DNA from: Strongylocentrotus purpuratus
Taxonomy: Eukaryota; Echinodermata; Echinoidea; Camarodonta; Strongylocentrotidae
Direction of reading: 5' to 3'
Assembly: GCF_000002235.5 (NCBI RefSeq)
Contig: NW_022145613.1
Span: 2,378,001-2,442,000, forward strand
DNA length: 64,000 bases
Under the pieces are notes generated by a model. That model was not told where the DNA came from, made no database searches, and saw only the letters and a program-made list of their open reading frames with translations. The translations under genes were made by a program, and so were the position numbers. This document shows positions 37,250 through 50,900 of this stretch, in pieces. Position 1 is the stretch's first letter. Each line of letters begins with the position of its first letter.

Positions 37250-37316
<67 letters not shown>
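37250..37316. repeat. (GAT)n microsatellite
   Basis: About 22 GAT repeats immediately after the LINE tail, probably seeded by the last ACTTGAT unit. Confidence 0.95.
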
Positions 37317-37317
<1 letters not shown>

Positions 37318-37903
37318 TCATGAATATGAGGATGATGATGATGATCAGGATGATGACAATTAATGTCAATGATTCAATTAACCTTGCAAACTACCTTCAC
37401 TTATTTCGGGCTTCAGACTCTATAGAATTTGCTGCAGGACTCTGCTTCTAACTTCTAAGTTCTAGTTTTCTTAGATAATGCAAAATTCTTTGATATCGGT
37501 CAATAATTTAACTAAAATTGTGGAAATTTGTGTAACCAGACTCTAGAGTGTAACTGGTAGATTTGAGAGTTTCAGCCTTTGCTTACCTTACATGTGTTTC
37601 TGATGATAATTAGCTAACTATACTGCCGATTACATTACAAAAACTTTGACCTCTGAAAAGTCTGATGAGAGTTTGCCTTGTTGTTCTGCTGGAAATGCAA
37701 ATACATGTGATGTACTGGTACCTATGTGGAAATGGCTTATTTTGCATTGCTAATTTAATGCCGACATTATGACAATAATGATTAGTGTAGTGTACCCAGC
37801 TACAGTGTAGCTACATGTAGGCGTATGCGCACACAGGGAGTCTGCTGGATCAAGCGACACTTTCCGCACACACTTTTTTTCACTAACTGCTATTGTTTGC
37901 GGA

Positions 37904-38171
37904 GGCGCGATAGCTCAGTCGATAGAACAGTGGTCTCGTAATCCGGTGACCCGGGTTCGAAACCAAGGCGATGCGCAAGTGCCCTTTGGTAAGGCATTAA
38001 TCCTCATTACCAGGTCCCTCGGAGAGGACCTAAAGCCGTCTGCCATCTGGTTGCTTACTAACAAGCATTTATGCTTTCTTAGCAGTGAGGTAAAATAACC
38101 ACCACCACAATTTAGGTTTAAATAAAAGTATCAAATCAAACTTGTTTTAATAAAAGTATCAAATCAAACTT
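37904..38171 (+). mobile_element. tRNA-derived SINE upstream of AP4B1
   Basis: The head GGCGCGATAGCTCAGTCGATAG resembles a tRNA 5' half with an A box at about 37911-37921. A B box, GGTTCGAAACC, lies at 37954-37964. A non-tRNA body follows (GGTAAGGCATTAATCCTCATT...AGCAGTGAGGTAAAATAACC). The tail is two direct repeats of AAATAAAAGTATCAAATCAAACTTG-like sequence at about 38118-38171. It is not a working tRNA gene because the acceptor stem does not close. Confidence 0.85.
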
Positions 38172-38538
38172 GATTTGATTTGGAAATTTATATTTTTGGC
38201 ACTTTTTTAATCAATACATCGCTTGCTATATATACAGATCTAGCACTTGACCATGATTTGACTCACTCTTGCCAAGGCCCCCCCCCCCCTATTGAACTTC
38301 TTTCTAATTTCTAGTTATAATTCCCATTAGACCATTCAAAATGAGCAACACTAGGTACACGAACAATGTATTTGGCTTTTAAGTTTTAGGTTGTCCTAAC
38401 ATGAAAATTAAGTATTTCAAGTCAACCAATGAGTACATGTTCAGTAGAGATCAGTTTAATCATAAATTTTCCAGTTTAAAACATTTAATCAACAAACACA
38501 TTTTGGTCCCATTTTCTATAGGATTACAATTTTGCAAC

Positions 38539-41500
38539 ATGGCTCTTTTGTCAGAGGGATATGGTGATGATGACATCAAAGAATTGAGGTAAGTGAATCA
38601 TATTCACATATTAGTTAGGCCTACTGTAAGAAACGATATCTTTATATATATGCACAAATGATATAAATTTGAATGTTAAATGATGAGAATGACAGAAATT
38701 AATCTTAAGTGCTAAATATCTACCAGCAAATGTTTGAGGTATTGGACCAGACCCTAAAACTCCTACACATCTGAAATTTCTGGTACTGAGTACTATCCAG
38801 ACAACAGTCATTTTCAAAACAGATGATATAAAGTGTATGTTTCTTTTATATATTTCAGACTGAATCTTTCTGAAGCAGCAGCTAATCTTGATCCTTCCAA
38901 ACTCAGAGCTGCCTTGGCTCATATCGTGTCACAGATGAGTCTGGGGAATTCCCTCTCAGCATTATTTCCAGAACTAGTGAAGGTAATATGACCATCAGTT
39001 TCAAAGCCATTGATAAGTAGTTGCCCAAAATTTTGGCAACATCACTTACAATGATTATATTCTGCATCCGTTTGAAAATATATCACTGAAACTGCAGTTG
39101 ATCCATATAGAGTTGTTGATTTTTTCATTTAAAAAGTGGAGGGGAAAGAAATGAAGATAAAATCTCTCAGAAAATATATAAATTTGAAAATGAATTTCAT
39201 AATTATGTTTTTTTGCATCATTTCATGCACAAGCAGGTTTTTTTTATAATATTATGTGCCAATGATTTCTGGGTACAGTGACAATTAGTTTGTTGAGCTA
39301 AGAGTTTGTTTACTTATAATTTTTTATATGCATATTTTGTATCTCTAGATTTGTGCTACCAATGACCTGCCAAGCAAGAAGCTTGTTTACATGTATATGG
39401 CTGGCTGTGCCTGCGAGCAACCTACCCTGACCCTACTAGCAATCAACTGTCTTCTCAAAGACTGTCAGGATTCAAACCCTATGGTCAGAGGCATGGCTCT
39501 CAGGACTCTATGCTCTCTCAGGTTAGTACTTTGAATAGAATGGAAGTGATTTTAAAAACATTACTGACATAACCTACATGGGTCAAGAAAGAATGGGGAA
39601 ACAATAGATGAAACAAAACAACTTGTAACTATGTAAGTCACATCTATTTCATAGTTTTGGTGTAAAGTGCACTCTTAAACCGTTAAGTTTGCTTCTTGTT
39701 ATCCTTCATTATCTCTCTTTGTTCCCCATCAATGCTGTGGATGATGATCACTGGATCAGTACTGAGTTTCGGCTTCATCCACACTTCAAGATTTGTTTAT
39801 CTCTGTTACAACTTTTTGTCAGGTCTTATATTTTGCAGATTATTAGGGGCTTGAATATGCTTTTGCTGTCTTATCAGACTTATTTATTTGTTATCACCAA
39901 ACTGATATCTCAATACGACTCATCACTGGTTATATTTTCTTTCTTTATGTTTGCAAATACCATTAGCTTTTGTTATTTATACTTTGGTGAAAAATTGAAG
40001 GCATTGTTTTTGATATATAGAATATCCTTATTTTATAGAATATCCTTATTTTATAGAATATCCTTATTTTAAACCCAAACCATCCAAATCTTGTTCAATA
40101 GGTTACCACTTTTAATGGAGTATATAGAGCTCCCTCTCTTGGCAGGGTTGAAAGACAAAAGTGCCTACGTGCGACGGATTGCTGTGCTTGGTTGTCTCAA
40201 AGCTTGTAAGCTAGACTCCTCCTTCATTAAAGGTATGATAGCAAAATCTGTGAATAACAATCGTGTTCTCCTTACAGTATTATCTCTCAAATGAAAATAG
40301 TCAGAATAATGCGAACCATTATCATCAGCATGAACCAATCGTAATCCCACAAAGCTCATGATGGAATTGCAAATAAATGCTATATACACTCTTTAACTTT
40401 GAAAAACCATTCCTCTCTCAATATTTTTTTTCTTGATTACTTTAATATTTTAAAACTTAATTCATAAAGTAAGATACTTTCTCACATTCCACAAGTACAA
40501 TTTTATACCCTCCTGCAAAAACATCTGTGACTATTTGTGACTGGAACATCTTGTGCATATCAAGTTATCCTGCTCCAGTTAGTCTAAAGAAAGCAAGATG
40601 TATACATTAATTCAAACAAATTTTGACTTGATGAGTAGTTGAGTGGTACATGTATATACATGGAGATCTTTGATATGTAAAATATCTGAGTTTAGGTTCA
40701 AACATTTCGGAATCATAGAGTAAAACAAAATGATGAACATTTAGATGACATAGATGTAGACAGGTGACAGAGTACAGAAGATGGTGTTGTTACAGGCTAC
40801 CTCACATTAAGATTGAATTCACATATATTACACAGTTATCTTTGGTCCTATCCATTGACTTCCAGACAGGAATATCATAGACCAGCTGTGTGAGCTAATC
40901 GCTGATCGAGATAACACTGTCATGATCAATGTTCTATGTGTGCTTCATGAACTTCAGGGAGGTCTTTTAGTCACTCCGAACATTGCACATGCACTCCTCA
41001 ACAGGTATAGTTTTCTTTTTGTTAGTCCTCTTTATTTTACCATTTTCTTGGGGGAGGGCTTGTCTCCTAATGTCTTTACTTTATTATTTTATTTAAATTT
41101 CTACTTTTTATTTAAGGATTGTTCAGGAAGCAAGTTCAGCAATTTCTGTGTTTATACAAGTGGTATAGAAAAATGTCATGATGTTTTTATGTTATAAAAT
41201 TACTAAAATTACAGAACAACTGCAAGCCTACTTTCCAAAAAATGTATAATGTTGTTTTTATTGGATTAAGTATTAATAAATAAAAATATTCCGCTTTTAT
41301 ATAGTGCTTAATAAAATGTCTCTAAGCGCTTAGCAGATATATACTACTATTACCTATTAAAGAGGAATATATTTTTGTTCATGTTTTCTGTTTTAATACT
41401 TTAGCAAAACCTTGTTTAATTGCACATAGGTAGTTCAAGGCCCTGTAGTTGAAAGTTTAGATTTCACCCACCTAATTTCTTTATGCAGAGTAAGCTCGCT

Positions 41501-44500
41501 ATCTGAATGGGGCCAAATCAAGGCGCTGCAGGTCCTGTTGACGTACAAGCCAGCCAATGAGGAAGAAGTATTTGACATATTGGTAACTAGATCATTAATA
41601 ATACATTCAGAACTATTGCTACATGATTAAATTGTGTGGAATGTTTAACAGCTAAATTATTACACTTTAATACAGATATGATCCACTGAATTCTAAATTT
41701 TATGTGCATACATGGTACCAGGCATTTCGTAAAAACTCAGGATTTTATTTCCTTTGGTTTTCAAGTCTACAGTAGCAGTGTCTCCAGTGTTTTTAAGGTG
41801 AGTTGTTATTGATCTTAGAATAGGTCATTTATTAATTACAACTATTCAAGAAAATGAAATGATACATGGTCATGCCCAATCATTTAAGGTTATGTGGTTT
41901 AAACATGAATCTTATGACTTATCTGACATCTACACTACAGAACTTGGTGGATGGTTGTTTACGTCATCCCAACAGTGGAGTAAGCCTGGGAGCCGTTCAC
42001 TTCATGCTTCTTATCACCAAGGACTTACCTCATGTCAATCAAGATGTCATTGGCAGACTCAAAGGTACGAGTCATGCTTTTATCAGAACGGGTCTGAGTT
42101 TGTAATTCTACGTTAATATTGGATAATATGATGAGGGGTTTAAGAATTTAGGTCAAATGTGATGTCCAAATCGTTATCTAGAGAAAGTGGGGGAGGGAGG
42201 GGGTAGGGGAGCATGGCTCAGTTTCAAGATCACCAGAGGCTATATTTTCTGTTGTGAATCAAATAACTAGCAGTCAGTGTGAACCACTGAAAAAAAGGGA
42301 AAAAATCATGCCAATTTTCAAGAATAAGAGTAAATTTTTGTTTGTACTGCATTACTTAAATTTATATAACTTATAAAGTCGTAGATATTATCACAACTAT
42401 AAGAGTAGTTTTAATCTTATCCAATTATCATTGCCTCCTCCATATAATCTTGCTTCTAGTGTCCACCAGACTAACTTTTCAGCTTGCATTTTTTTAAAGT
42501 TACCTTAAATGATGTGTCTTTGAACCTTAAAGGTACCTTGTTACCCTATTTCATCTTGTTGTTTTATATTCCAGGAATCTTATTGAGTCACCTTGGCAGT
42601 GATCAGCCAGCCTTCGTGTATGCTTCTCTTTGTCATCTCCAGTGGCTTCTGGACAAGCTACCTCAAGGAATCAGTAAATATTACAAGAAGTTCTATTGCA
42701 AGTAAGTCAACAGAACTGTGCTCTCTCTCTGATTGGTGTAAACATTTGTACTCACCTGACTGGATGAACCAAAATGTGATTCAGGGCATGCAATGTCAAA
42801 TTACACTTCTGTGGTTGATGCAGCTATAAGTTTTTATAAAAAACCAACTGATATTCCTGTGTTAAAGCATAGTTCTAAAATATTTGGCTATGACAAGTTT
42901 AATGACTGTTTTTACCTAGTCAGACAAGCTTTGTATGATATTCCTTTAGCTCTTGTCCAGGGTAGTTAAATCCAAAAGGAGGATATAATCATAACAGCAT
43001 GATATCTCAGATATCTTCCATGTTTTGTCCTCATAAATTCTATGTCCACAGTCTACAGACCTTACTGTAATCATATAATAGTTCAAGTGGTTCCCTTCTT
43101 CATAAAGGAACAGCTTTTAATTTTACATGGTGTACCCAAAATCATTTTTAGGAATAAATCAATGATTTTAGTCTTGATAAAACCTGATGCATGTTGTGTA
43201 GAAGTACATTTCATACATATAATTCAGGCTGGTGTGATTATCTGGAGCAGCAACATTATTCTAGCACATTTTGAAGGAAAGGTTAATATCCCAATAAAAT
43301 ATGTTATAGGAGTATGTAAGTCAAGGTGATTATTACTAAATCCATCATTTTGTTCATGCAGGTACAATGAGCCTGTCTATCTAAGATGCAAGAGGATTGA
43401 TCTCCTAGTACAACTCATCACAGAGGCTAATCTCAATGACATTGTTGGAGAGTTGAGGTAAATCACACATTTTGCTTGATTATAAGTTTTAAATCATTGT
43501 CCAGCAGGATAATTTGAATGTAAATAGTTGATCATGGTAGTAAAGGGTGAATCCTGATTTTTTTTTTTCTTCTTCACTTGTTTAAAATGAGAAAAGAGAT
43601 GTAGAATGAATATTCTATCTTTTGAAGCTTTTTACTTCTTAGCATGTCCTTTTGCTTGTTCCCCCCCCCCCCCCATAAACATCAATGATTCTTTTCTTTT
43701 TTTATTATATTTCTCTTCACATCGTTTTACTAATTAATTTCTGTTCTCCTTTGTTTTTGTTTTCTCTCTCTCCCTATCTCCAATATTTGTCCTTTCCTTG
43801 TTCGCTTTTTCTCTCGTCCAGTCCAGTACCCCTATTTATATTTGATTATCTCTTCTCAATTATGAGTGCCTAATATTCACACCGGGTTGATATATTTACG
43901 TGTACTGAAACAAACCCCTTGCTCCCTTAGTGCTTACTGCATTGATGTATCCACCAAGTTTGGACAGCATGCTGTACGAGCCCTGGGTGCTGTATCTCAA
44001 CTCAATCCAGCCTACACAGGGACGTGTATGGATGCTTTACTGCGTCTTCTTCAGCTTGGTATCGACCGAGTTTCATCAGCTGTTTTCATAGAGATGCAAG
44101 GTAAATGCTTCCTTATTAGCAAGTTCTTTATCCATTAGTCACCTTTCTTTAATGCACATGACATTCCTAGACAAAGATGTGAAGTAATTTTGTTTGAGTG
44201 AGAGTGGACATATTTTGGTCAGAAAAAACAGGTAATCCAAATAAATTTCAACTGATATCAAACCTTAAGGCCGGAATTCACAAAGGAGGTTTGTTGACAA
44301 ACCTAGGTTTATGTACGTTATGTGACACATTTTGACGCGTTTTTTTACAAACCTGGTTTCTAAACCCGCGTCAAAACGCGTCACAAGACGCACGAAAACC
44401 TAGGTTTGTCGACAAACCTCCTTTGTGAATTTGGGCCAGTGAGTAGAAAGTGTATTAAAATCGATAGTATATTTGAAGTGGTTTAATTTACAATCATTCT

Positions 44501-47500
44501 TCTGCAAATAAAGTGGCAAAGTGAAATTGTAAGATTTAGTTTTGTGTTATCTTTCCTTTAAATAGAGGGCTAACTACATGTTTAAGTATATTTCTAATAT
44601 TTCTGTATTTCTTTTTTTTTCCAGAATTGTTATCCTTGGAGGGAAGGTACCAGGATTATGTCAGCCAAGTATTAGACTTGATCCCAGGCTGTTGGTCAAA
44701 TATAGAACACGAGGATGGCAGATGTGCTATGATATGGCTAGTTGGACACCATGGACAAGTAAGTCTATATTCAGAGGGTATGAGACTACATGAAATATGA
44801 ACCTGCATGTGATTGTAGAGAAACATACATGAAATTCTGATCAAAGTAGACCAGTTATGACATCCAAAATGATGTAGCTAGGGGTTTATGATGAGCACAT
44901 ATTTTAGTGGAAAGAGTGATGACTTATGTGCTTGCGTTCACTAAGTATCCACTATATTTCATATGAAATTGAAACGGTTATCGGATCTGTAAGTTTATCC
45001 TGATTTAGGACCTGAACTCCCATATGAATAATAATGTTAAAAGCACAGGGATAATATGAGCTTTCCTGTTTGGAAAAGTAAATAAAAACTTTAGCCTGGA
45101 ATTGTAGTAACATCATACATATATTTCACCAATAGCCATTTTTGAACTTGTTGAGGGTAGGTGTTAAATCAATTATACTTTCCCAGAATGCAAGAGGCAA
45201 CTCAATAATGAAATATTCTATCAACTGAACTACTTTCTTCTGTTATTTTGATGTTTTTGTTTCCTTTAGAAACTTCAAGACGCTCCCTACCTCCTTGAGA
45301 GTGCAATTGACAATATAATGGAGGAGTCTAGTCATGAGGTCAAAGGTCACCTACTGGGTGCAATCACCAAGCTATTCTTTACCCGTCCTGCGGAATGCCA
45401 AGACTCACTTGCCACCATGCTACAACATTGCATAGGTAGGTGTAACAAGTTTTCAGCATGGTCATAATGTCTACAAACTGTAATTCTATTTTACTCTCTG
45501 CATGAGTGAAGTTTTTCCTACAACTAAATAAAATGTACATTTCCTAATATTGTTTAATGAAATCTGTGATATTCTGTCTGTTTGTTTGGGTTGCTCTTTA
45601 CATCTGGGTAAAAGGGTTTCTAGATCCATACATTGAAATCTACTGGAGTTGCCATGTTTGTAATGATGATACGTAAAGGATCTCTCAGTTTTGACATCCT
45701 TAAATGCTGCAAAGAGAGTTTGAAAGAGCCAGGTCAACGTCTTTTGTTTTTGTTTGTTTTTTTTGTTGTCTTTTTTTTCCAATAGAGAGAATACTAGGTG
45801 CATTTTGTTTTGAAATAATTTTGTCACTTCTTGGGCTTCATTATACATTTCATTAAAAATACATTTTTACATAAAAATGATGTGAGCATAGATGTACCCC
45901 TTGGTGACCATTGTACATAAATGTGAACGGTAAAGGTGAACAACTGTAGAAGTGCTAGCATGCCGGATATCTATTATTTGCCACTGAAGTGTGGATTAGC
46001 TAAAAAAAAAAAAAATTATCGGTACTCTTTTTATGCCTCCGTTACGAAGTAGCCGGAGGCATTATGTTTTCGGGTTGTCCGTCCGTCCGTACGTCCGTAC
46101 GTACGTACGTACGTACGTCTGTACGTACGTACGTCCCGTTCTCGTGATCGCGTTATCTGAAGAACTGGTTGATGGATTCCTGCCAAACTTTGGTCATGTA
46201 CGTATCTTGTAGAGCCGATGAACTGATTAGATTTTGGGGTTACGAGGTCAAAGGTCAAAGGTCACAGGGCTCATTATGTATGCAAAACAAGCTCGTGATC
46301 GCGTTATCTGAAGAACTGGTTGATGGATTCCTGCCAAACTTTGGTCATGTATGTATCTTGTAGAGCTGATGAACTGATTAGATTTTGGGGTCACGAGGTC
46401 AAAGGTCGAAGGTCACAGGGCTCATTATGTATGCAAAACGAGCTCGTGATCGCGTTATCTGAAGAACTGGTTGATGGATTCCTGCCAAACTTTGGTCATG
46501 TATGTATCTTGTAGAGCCGATGAACTGATTAGATTTTGGGGTCACGAGGTCAAAGGTCAAAGGTCACAGGGCTCATTATGTATGCAAAACGAGCTCGTGA
46601 TCGCGTTATCTGAAGAACCGATTGATGGATTGCTGCCAAACTTAGGTCATGTATGTTACTTGCAAAGCCGAAAAACTGATTAGATTTTGAGGTCACGAGG
46701 TCAAAGATCAAAGGCCACAGGGCTCATTATGTATGCAAAACGAGCTTGTGATCGCGTTATCTGAAGAACCGATTGATGGATTGCTGCCAAACTTAGGTCA
46801 TGTATGTTACTTGCAGAGCCGATGAACTGATTAGATGTAGGGGTCACAAGGTCAAAGGTCAAAGGCCACAGGGCACATTATGTATGCAAAAACAGCTCGT
46901 GATCGCGTTATCTCAAGAACCGATTGATGGATTCCTGCCAACTTAGGTCATGTATGTTTCTTGCAGAGCCAATGAACTGAGTAGATTCTTGGTTCATAAG
47001 GTCAAAGGTCATGGGCTCATTATGTATGCAAAAATAGCTTGTAATCACAATATTCTGAGAACCTGTTAATGGATTACAATTGAACTTGAATTCGAAAATT
47101 TCTTCTGTTTTGGTTTGTAAAATTGCTCTATGACGGAGGCATCATTTTCGACTGCGCGCAGTCGAAGTTCCATCTAGTTTTATTTTTTATTTACAGAAAC
47201 ACAGAAGGATGTATTTCTTCAGGAAAGGGCCATGCTGTATTACCAGTTACTACACACTGATGTCAAAAAGGTGAATTGTCTAATATGGAGATAAACAAAA
47301 CTTAACAAACTATTATGGCATGAAAATGCACAATTTAAGTATGGGAAAAATCTATTAGGCCAGATTTATGTTTCTTCAGAATGTGACGTACTAAAGCATA
47401 CATCAAACAGTATTCAGCCAGACCACTTTCGATTTTTGAGTTATGAAAAACACGAAAACACAGAGTTTACAAGGAGTATGAAAAATTTAGTTGTTAAATA

Positions 47501-47887
47501 GTGTATATTTCATTATACAACTGCCATTATTGTCAGAGATAATTCAATCATTTTCAGTTGGTATGTTGTTATACATGTACATGATATAAATGCTGAAAAT
47601 ATTGTAATTTGCTTATTGTATACATCCTAGCATGTCTGTGCATTGTTGTTTTATTCAGGCGAAGATGGTAATCTGTTCATCTCAGAGGTTAAGACCGCCA
47701 TCAAGATCTTCATCTAGGCAACCCTCATCAAACGATGTCTTCAATAGCTTCCGACTGTTACTAGGTAAGAACTCAACTTACAGAGATTTGTATTTCATTA
47801 TTTTAGGTAGGTAAAACAACATATCAGTTTCATTAACATACCCATCACAGGGTGAAACCAGTATTCGGTACACCCTTTCTTGAAGCC

Positions 47888-47918
<31 letters not shown>

Positions 47919-47931
47919 AAAAAAAAAAAAA

Positions 47932-47969
<38 letters not shown>

Positions 47970-50900
47970 ATATATCTTGGGTCTAGATCACTAAGGGCTA
48001 TGCCAATATAATTCCTGGATATGCCACTGAGCATTGTCTGCTCTAAGAGAGAGAGTAATAACCACAAATAACATAGCCTACAACAAAATTCTTATTCATT
48101 TTATCATTACTCATTTGTAAGGTACTTTGTAGAGTTTGAAATCGTCCTAGGAGTATCTTTTATCTTCATGTTTTCAGGATCGGATAACTCTAGCGATGGA
48201 ATGAACCAACCACCACCCTCCTCATCATCGAAAGGGTATTCAGTCCAGACCCCCTCCACCACTCTGCCTGACCCTGGCCCAAGTCTGGCTCCAGAGGGCA
48301 TGCTTGTTGACCTCAGCTTGGATGATACCAAGGTACAGGATGCTGGAAACCCTGACAAAGCTCCAGACACTACCCATGGTCTAGGAGACACAGACATACA
48401 TCTTCTTCCAGGGCAAGGAAAGAGCAGTAGCAACGATGATGTTAAGGGGAAAATTGCACCTCGGTCTGGGTCTAGGAAGAAGGAAAGTTTGACATTGCTT
48501 CAAGATGGAAATGACTTACGGGATGGTGTAAGTGCTACGGTTAATGAAGATGAAGAAGCTTCAGAAGAAAGGAAGGATCCTATACCAGTTCAAAGACATA
48601 TAGGTGCTTCTGATGTAGCTTCTTCAGCGTCCAAGGACTTCAAGCACAATCAGTCATCCTCCTCTCCACCTAAGAACCGTGGGTCTTCTGAAGATGCAGT
48701 AGGCACCTTGGATCATCCAGGTTCAAATGATGTTGAAAATCGTGAGAAGAAAGAGAAGAGTTTGGGCATCAAAACTGCAAGCCTTCAGGAGGGAGAGATG
48801 AAGAGCGGTGTAACGTTTGAGCCCTGTACACTCTCACCACAGGAGTTTGAAGACAGATGGATGGCATGGACAAATAGGTATTAATCAGTATTTTTATCCA
48901 TATGTGCAGTCATAATTGGTAAAAGATTCAAGGAAGGCTCAGCCCTTGCATTTTGATTCCCAATGCTCATCAATGTGACTGCAAATTTGTAACAAAAATA
49001 CTATCAATGTTCTGATTATATACTGAGAAAATAATATATTTCTAGTATTCTGATTCCCATAAGTTTTGCATATGTGCAATGTGAACTTTCATGTATTCTA
49101 CAAAATAAGACAGTTATCATGAAAGTAACTTAAATTTGTCAGTATGAGTGCATCCAATGCATATTTACAAGATATGATTCCCTGTACTATGGAATCAATA
49201 AACCACAAGTAACTTGGTCATTATTTTCTGCGAGTAAAGTTATAACCCCAGTCTAGAATATGAGACCAGATATGACCCCTACTGGTAGCAATTTAATGAG
49301 GCAGAATCAAACGGATCTAGAAAATTAATGTAGAAAATATGACTTCATGTCTTCCTTGAGAAAATGTTATACTTGTGTTCACACAATGTTTTTGATCTTG
49401 TCGTTTCCTAATCAGTGAAACGTTGGAAGTGGCTGAGAAGAGGCCTTCAATTTTGCTTGAGAGATTCGATGATATTGGATTCCACACCATGGCTTCTACA
49501 CCTACAGATTCAGAGCCTTGGAGAGCATTTCTTTATGCACAAGTAAGTTTCCCAATATGTGTTATTATATCATTATCCCATCATCAGCATCATCACCGTA
49601 ATCTTCATCGTCATCATCTTTATCCTCCTCCTTCTCTTCCTCTTCCTCCTCTTTCTCCTCCTTCTCTTCCTTCTCTTCCTCCTCTTCATTCTCCTCTTTC
49701 TCTTTCTCCTTCTCCTCATCACCATCATTCTCAACATCATAATCAACATGAACATCCTCCTCCTCCTGTTCCTCCGCCTCCTCCTACTCCTCCTCCTCCT
49801 CCTCCTCCTCCTCCTCCTCCTCCTACTCCTCCTCCTCCTCCTCCTCCTCCTCCTCCTCCTCCTCCTCCTTCTTCTCCTCATCACCATCATTCTCAACATC
49901 ATAATCAACATGAACATCCTCCTCCTCCTGTTCCTCCTCCTCCTCCTCCTACTCCTCCTCCTCCTCCTCCTCCTCCTCCTCCTCCTCCTCCTCCTTCTCC
50001 TTCTTCTCCTCATCACCATCATTCTCAACATCATAATCAACATGAACATCCTCCTCCTCCTGTTCCTCCTCCTCCTCCTACTCCTCCTCCTCCTCCTCCT
50101 CCTCCTCCTCCTCCTCCTCCTCCTCCTCCTCCTCCTTCTTCTCCTCATCACCATCATTCTCAACATCATAATCAACATGAACATCCTCCTCCTCCTGTTC
50201 CTCCGCCTCCTCCTACTCCTCCTCCTCCTCCTTCTTCTCCTCATCACCATCATTCTCAACATCATAATCAACATGAACATCCTTCTCCTCCTGTTCCTCC
50301 TCCTCCTCCTCCTCCTACTCCTCCTCCTCCTCCTCCTCCTCCTCCTCCTCCTCCTCCTCCTCCTCCTTCTCCTCCTCCTCCTACTCCTCCTCCTCCTCCT
50401 CCTCCTTCTCCTCATCACCATCATTCTCAACATCATAATCAACATGAACATCCTTCTCCTCCTGTTCCTCCTCTTCCTCCTCCTCCTCCTCCTCCTCCTC
50501 CTCCTCCTCCTCCTCCTCCTCCTCCTTCTCCTCATCACCATCATTCTCAACATCATAATCAACATGAACATCCTTCTCCTTCTGTTCCTCCTCCTCCTCC
50601 TCCTACTCCTCCTCCTCCTCCTCCTCCTCCTCCTCCTCCTCCTGCTCCTCTTCCTCCTGCTCCTCTTCCTCCTGCTCCTCCTCCTCCTCCTCCTACTCCT
50701 CCTCCTCCTCCTCCTCCTTCTCCTCATCACCATCATTCTCAACATCATAATCAACATGAACATCCTTATCCTCATCCTCATTAACATCTTCAGTGTCATT
50801 AAAATCACCTCCTCTACCTCCTCTTCATCATCAGTGAAAGAGAATAAGACATGATGCATTTTGTATTCATACATATCCATCTACATCACAATTTTATTGC

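Noticed and set aside
37904-37976. Possible tRNA gene
   Set aside because: A and B boxes are present, but the acceptor stem does not pair and the sequence runs into a SINE body with a repeated tail.
41266-41350. Short stretch like a dispersed-repeat tail (TTTATATAGTGCTTAATAAAATG...AAGCGCTTAG)
   Set aside because: Likely an old repeat fragment in an AP4B1 intron, but too short to delimit or assign.
49423-50880. Open frames of more than 400 codons on both strands (Pro-, Leu- or Arg-rich)
   Set aside because: They are products of a CTC repeat whose period is three; the real coding part is only exon 16 of AP4B1.
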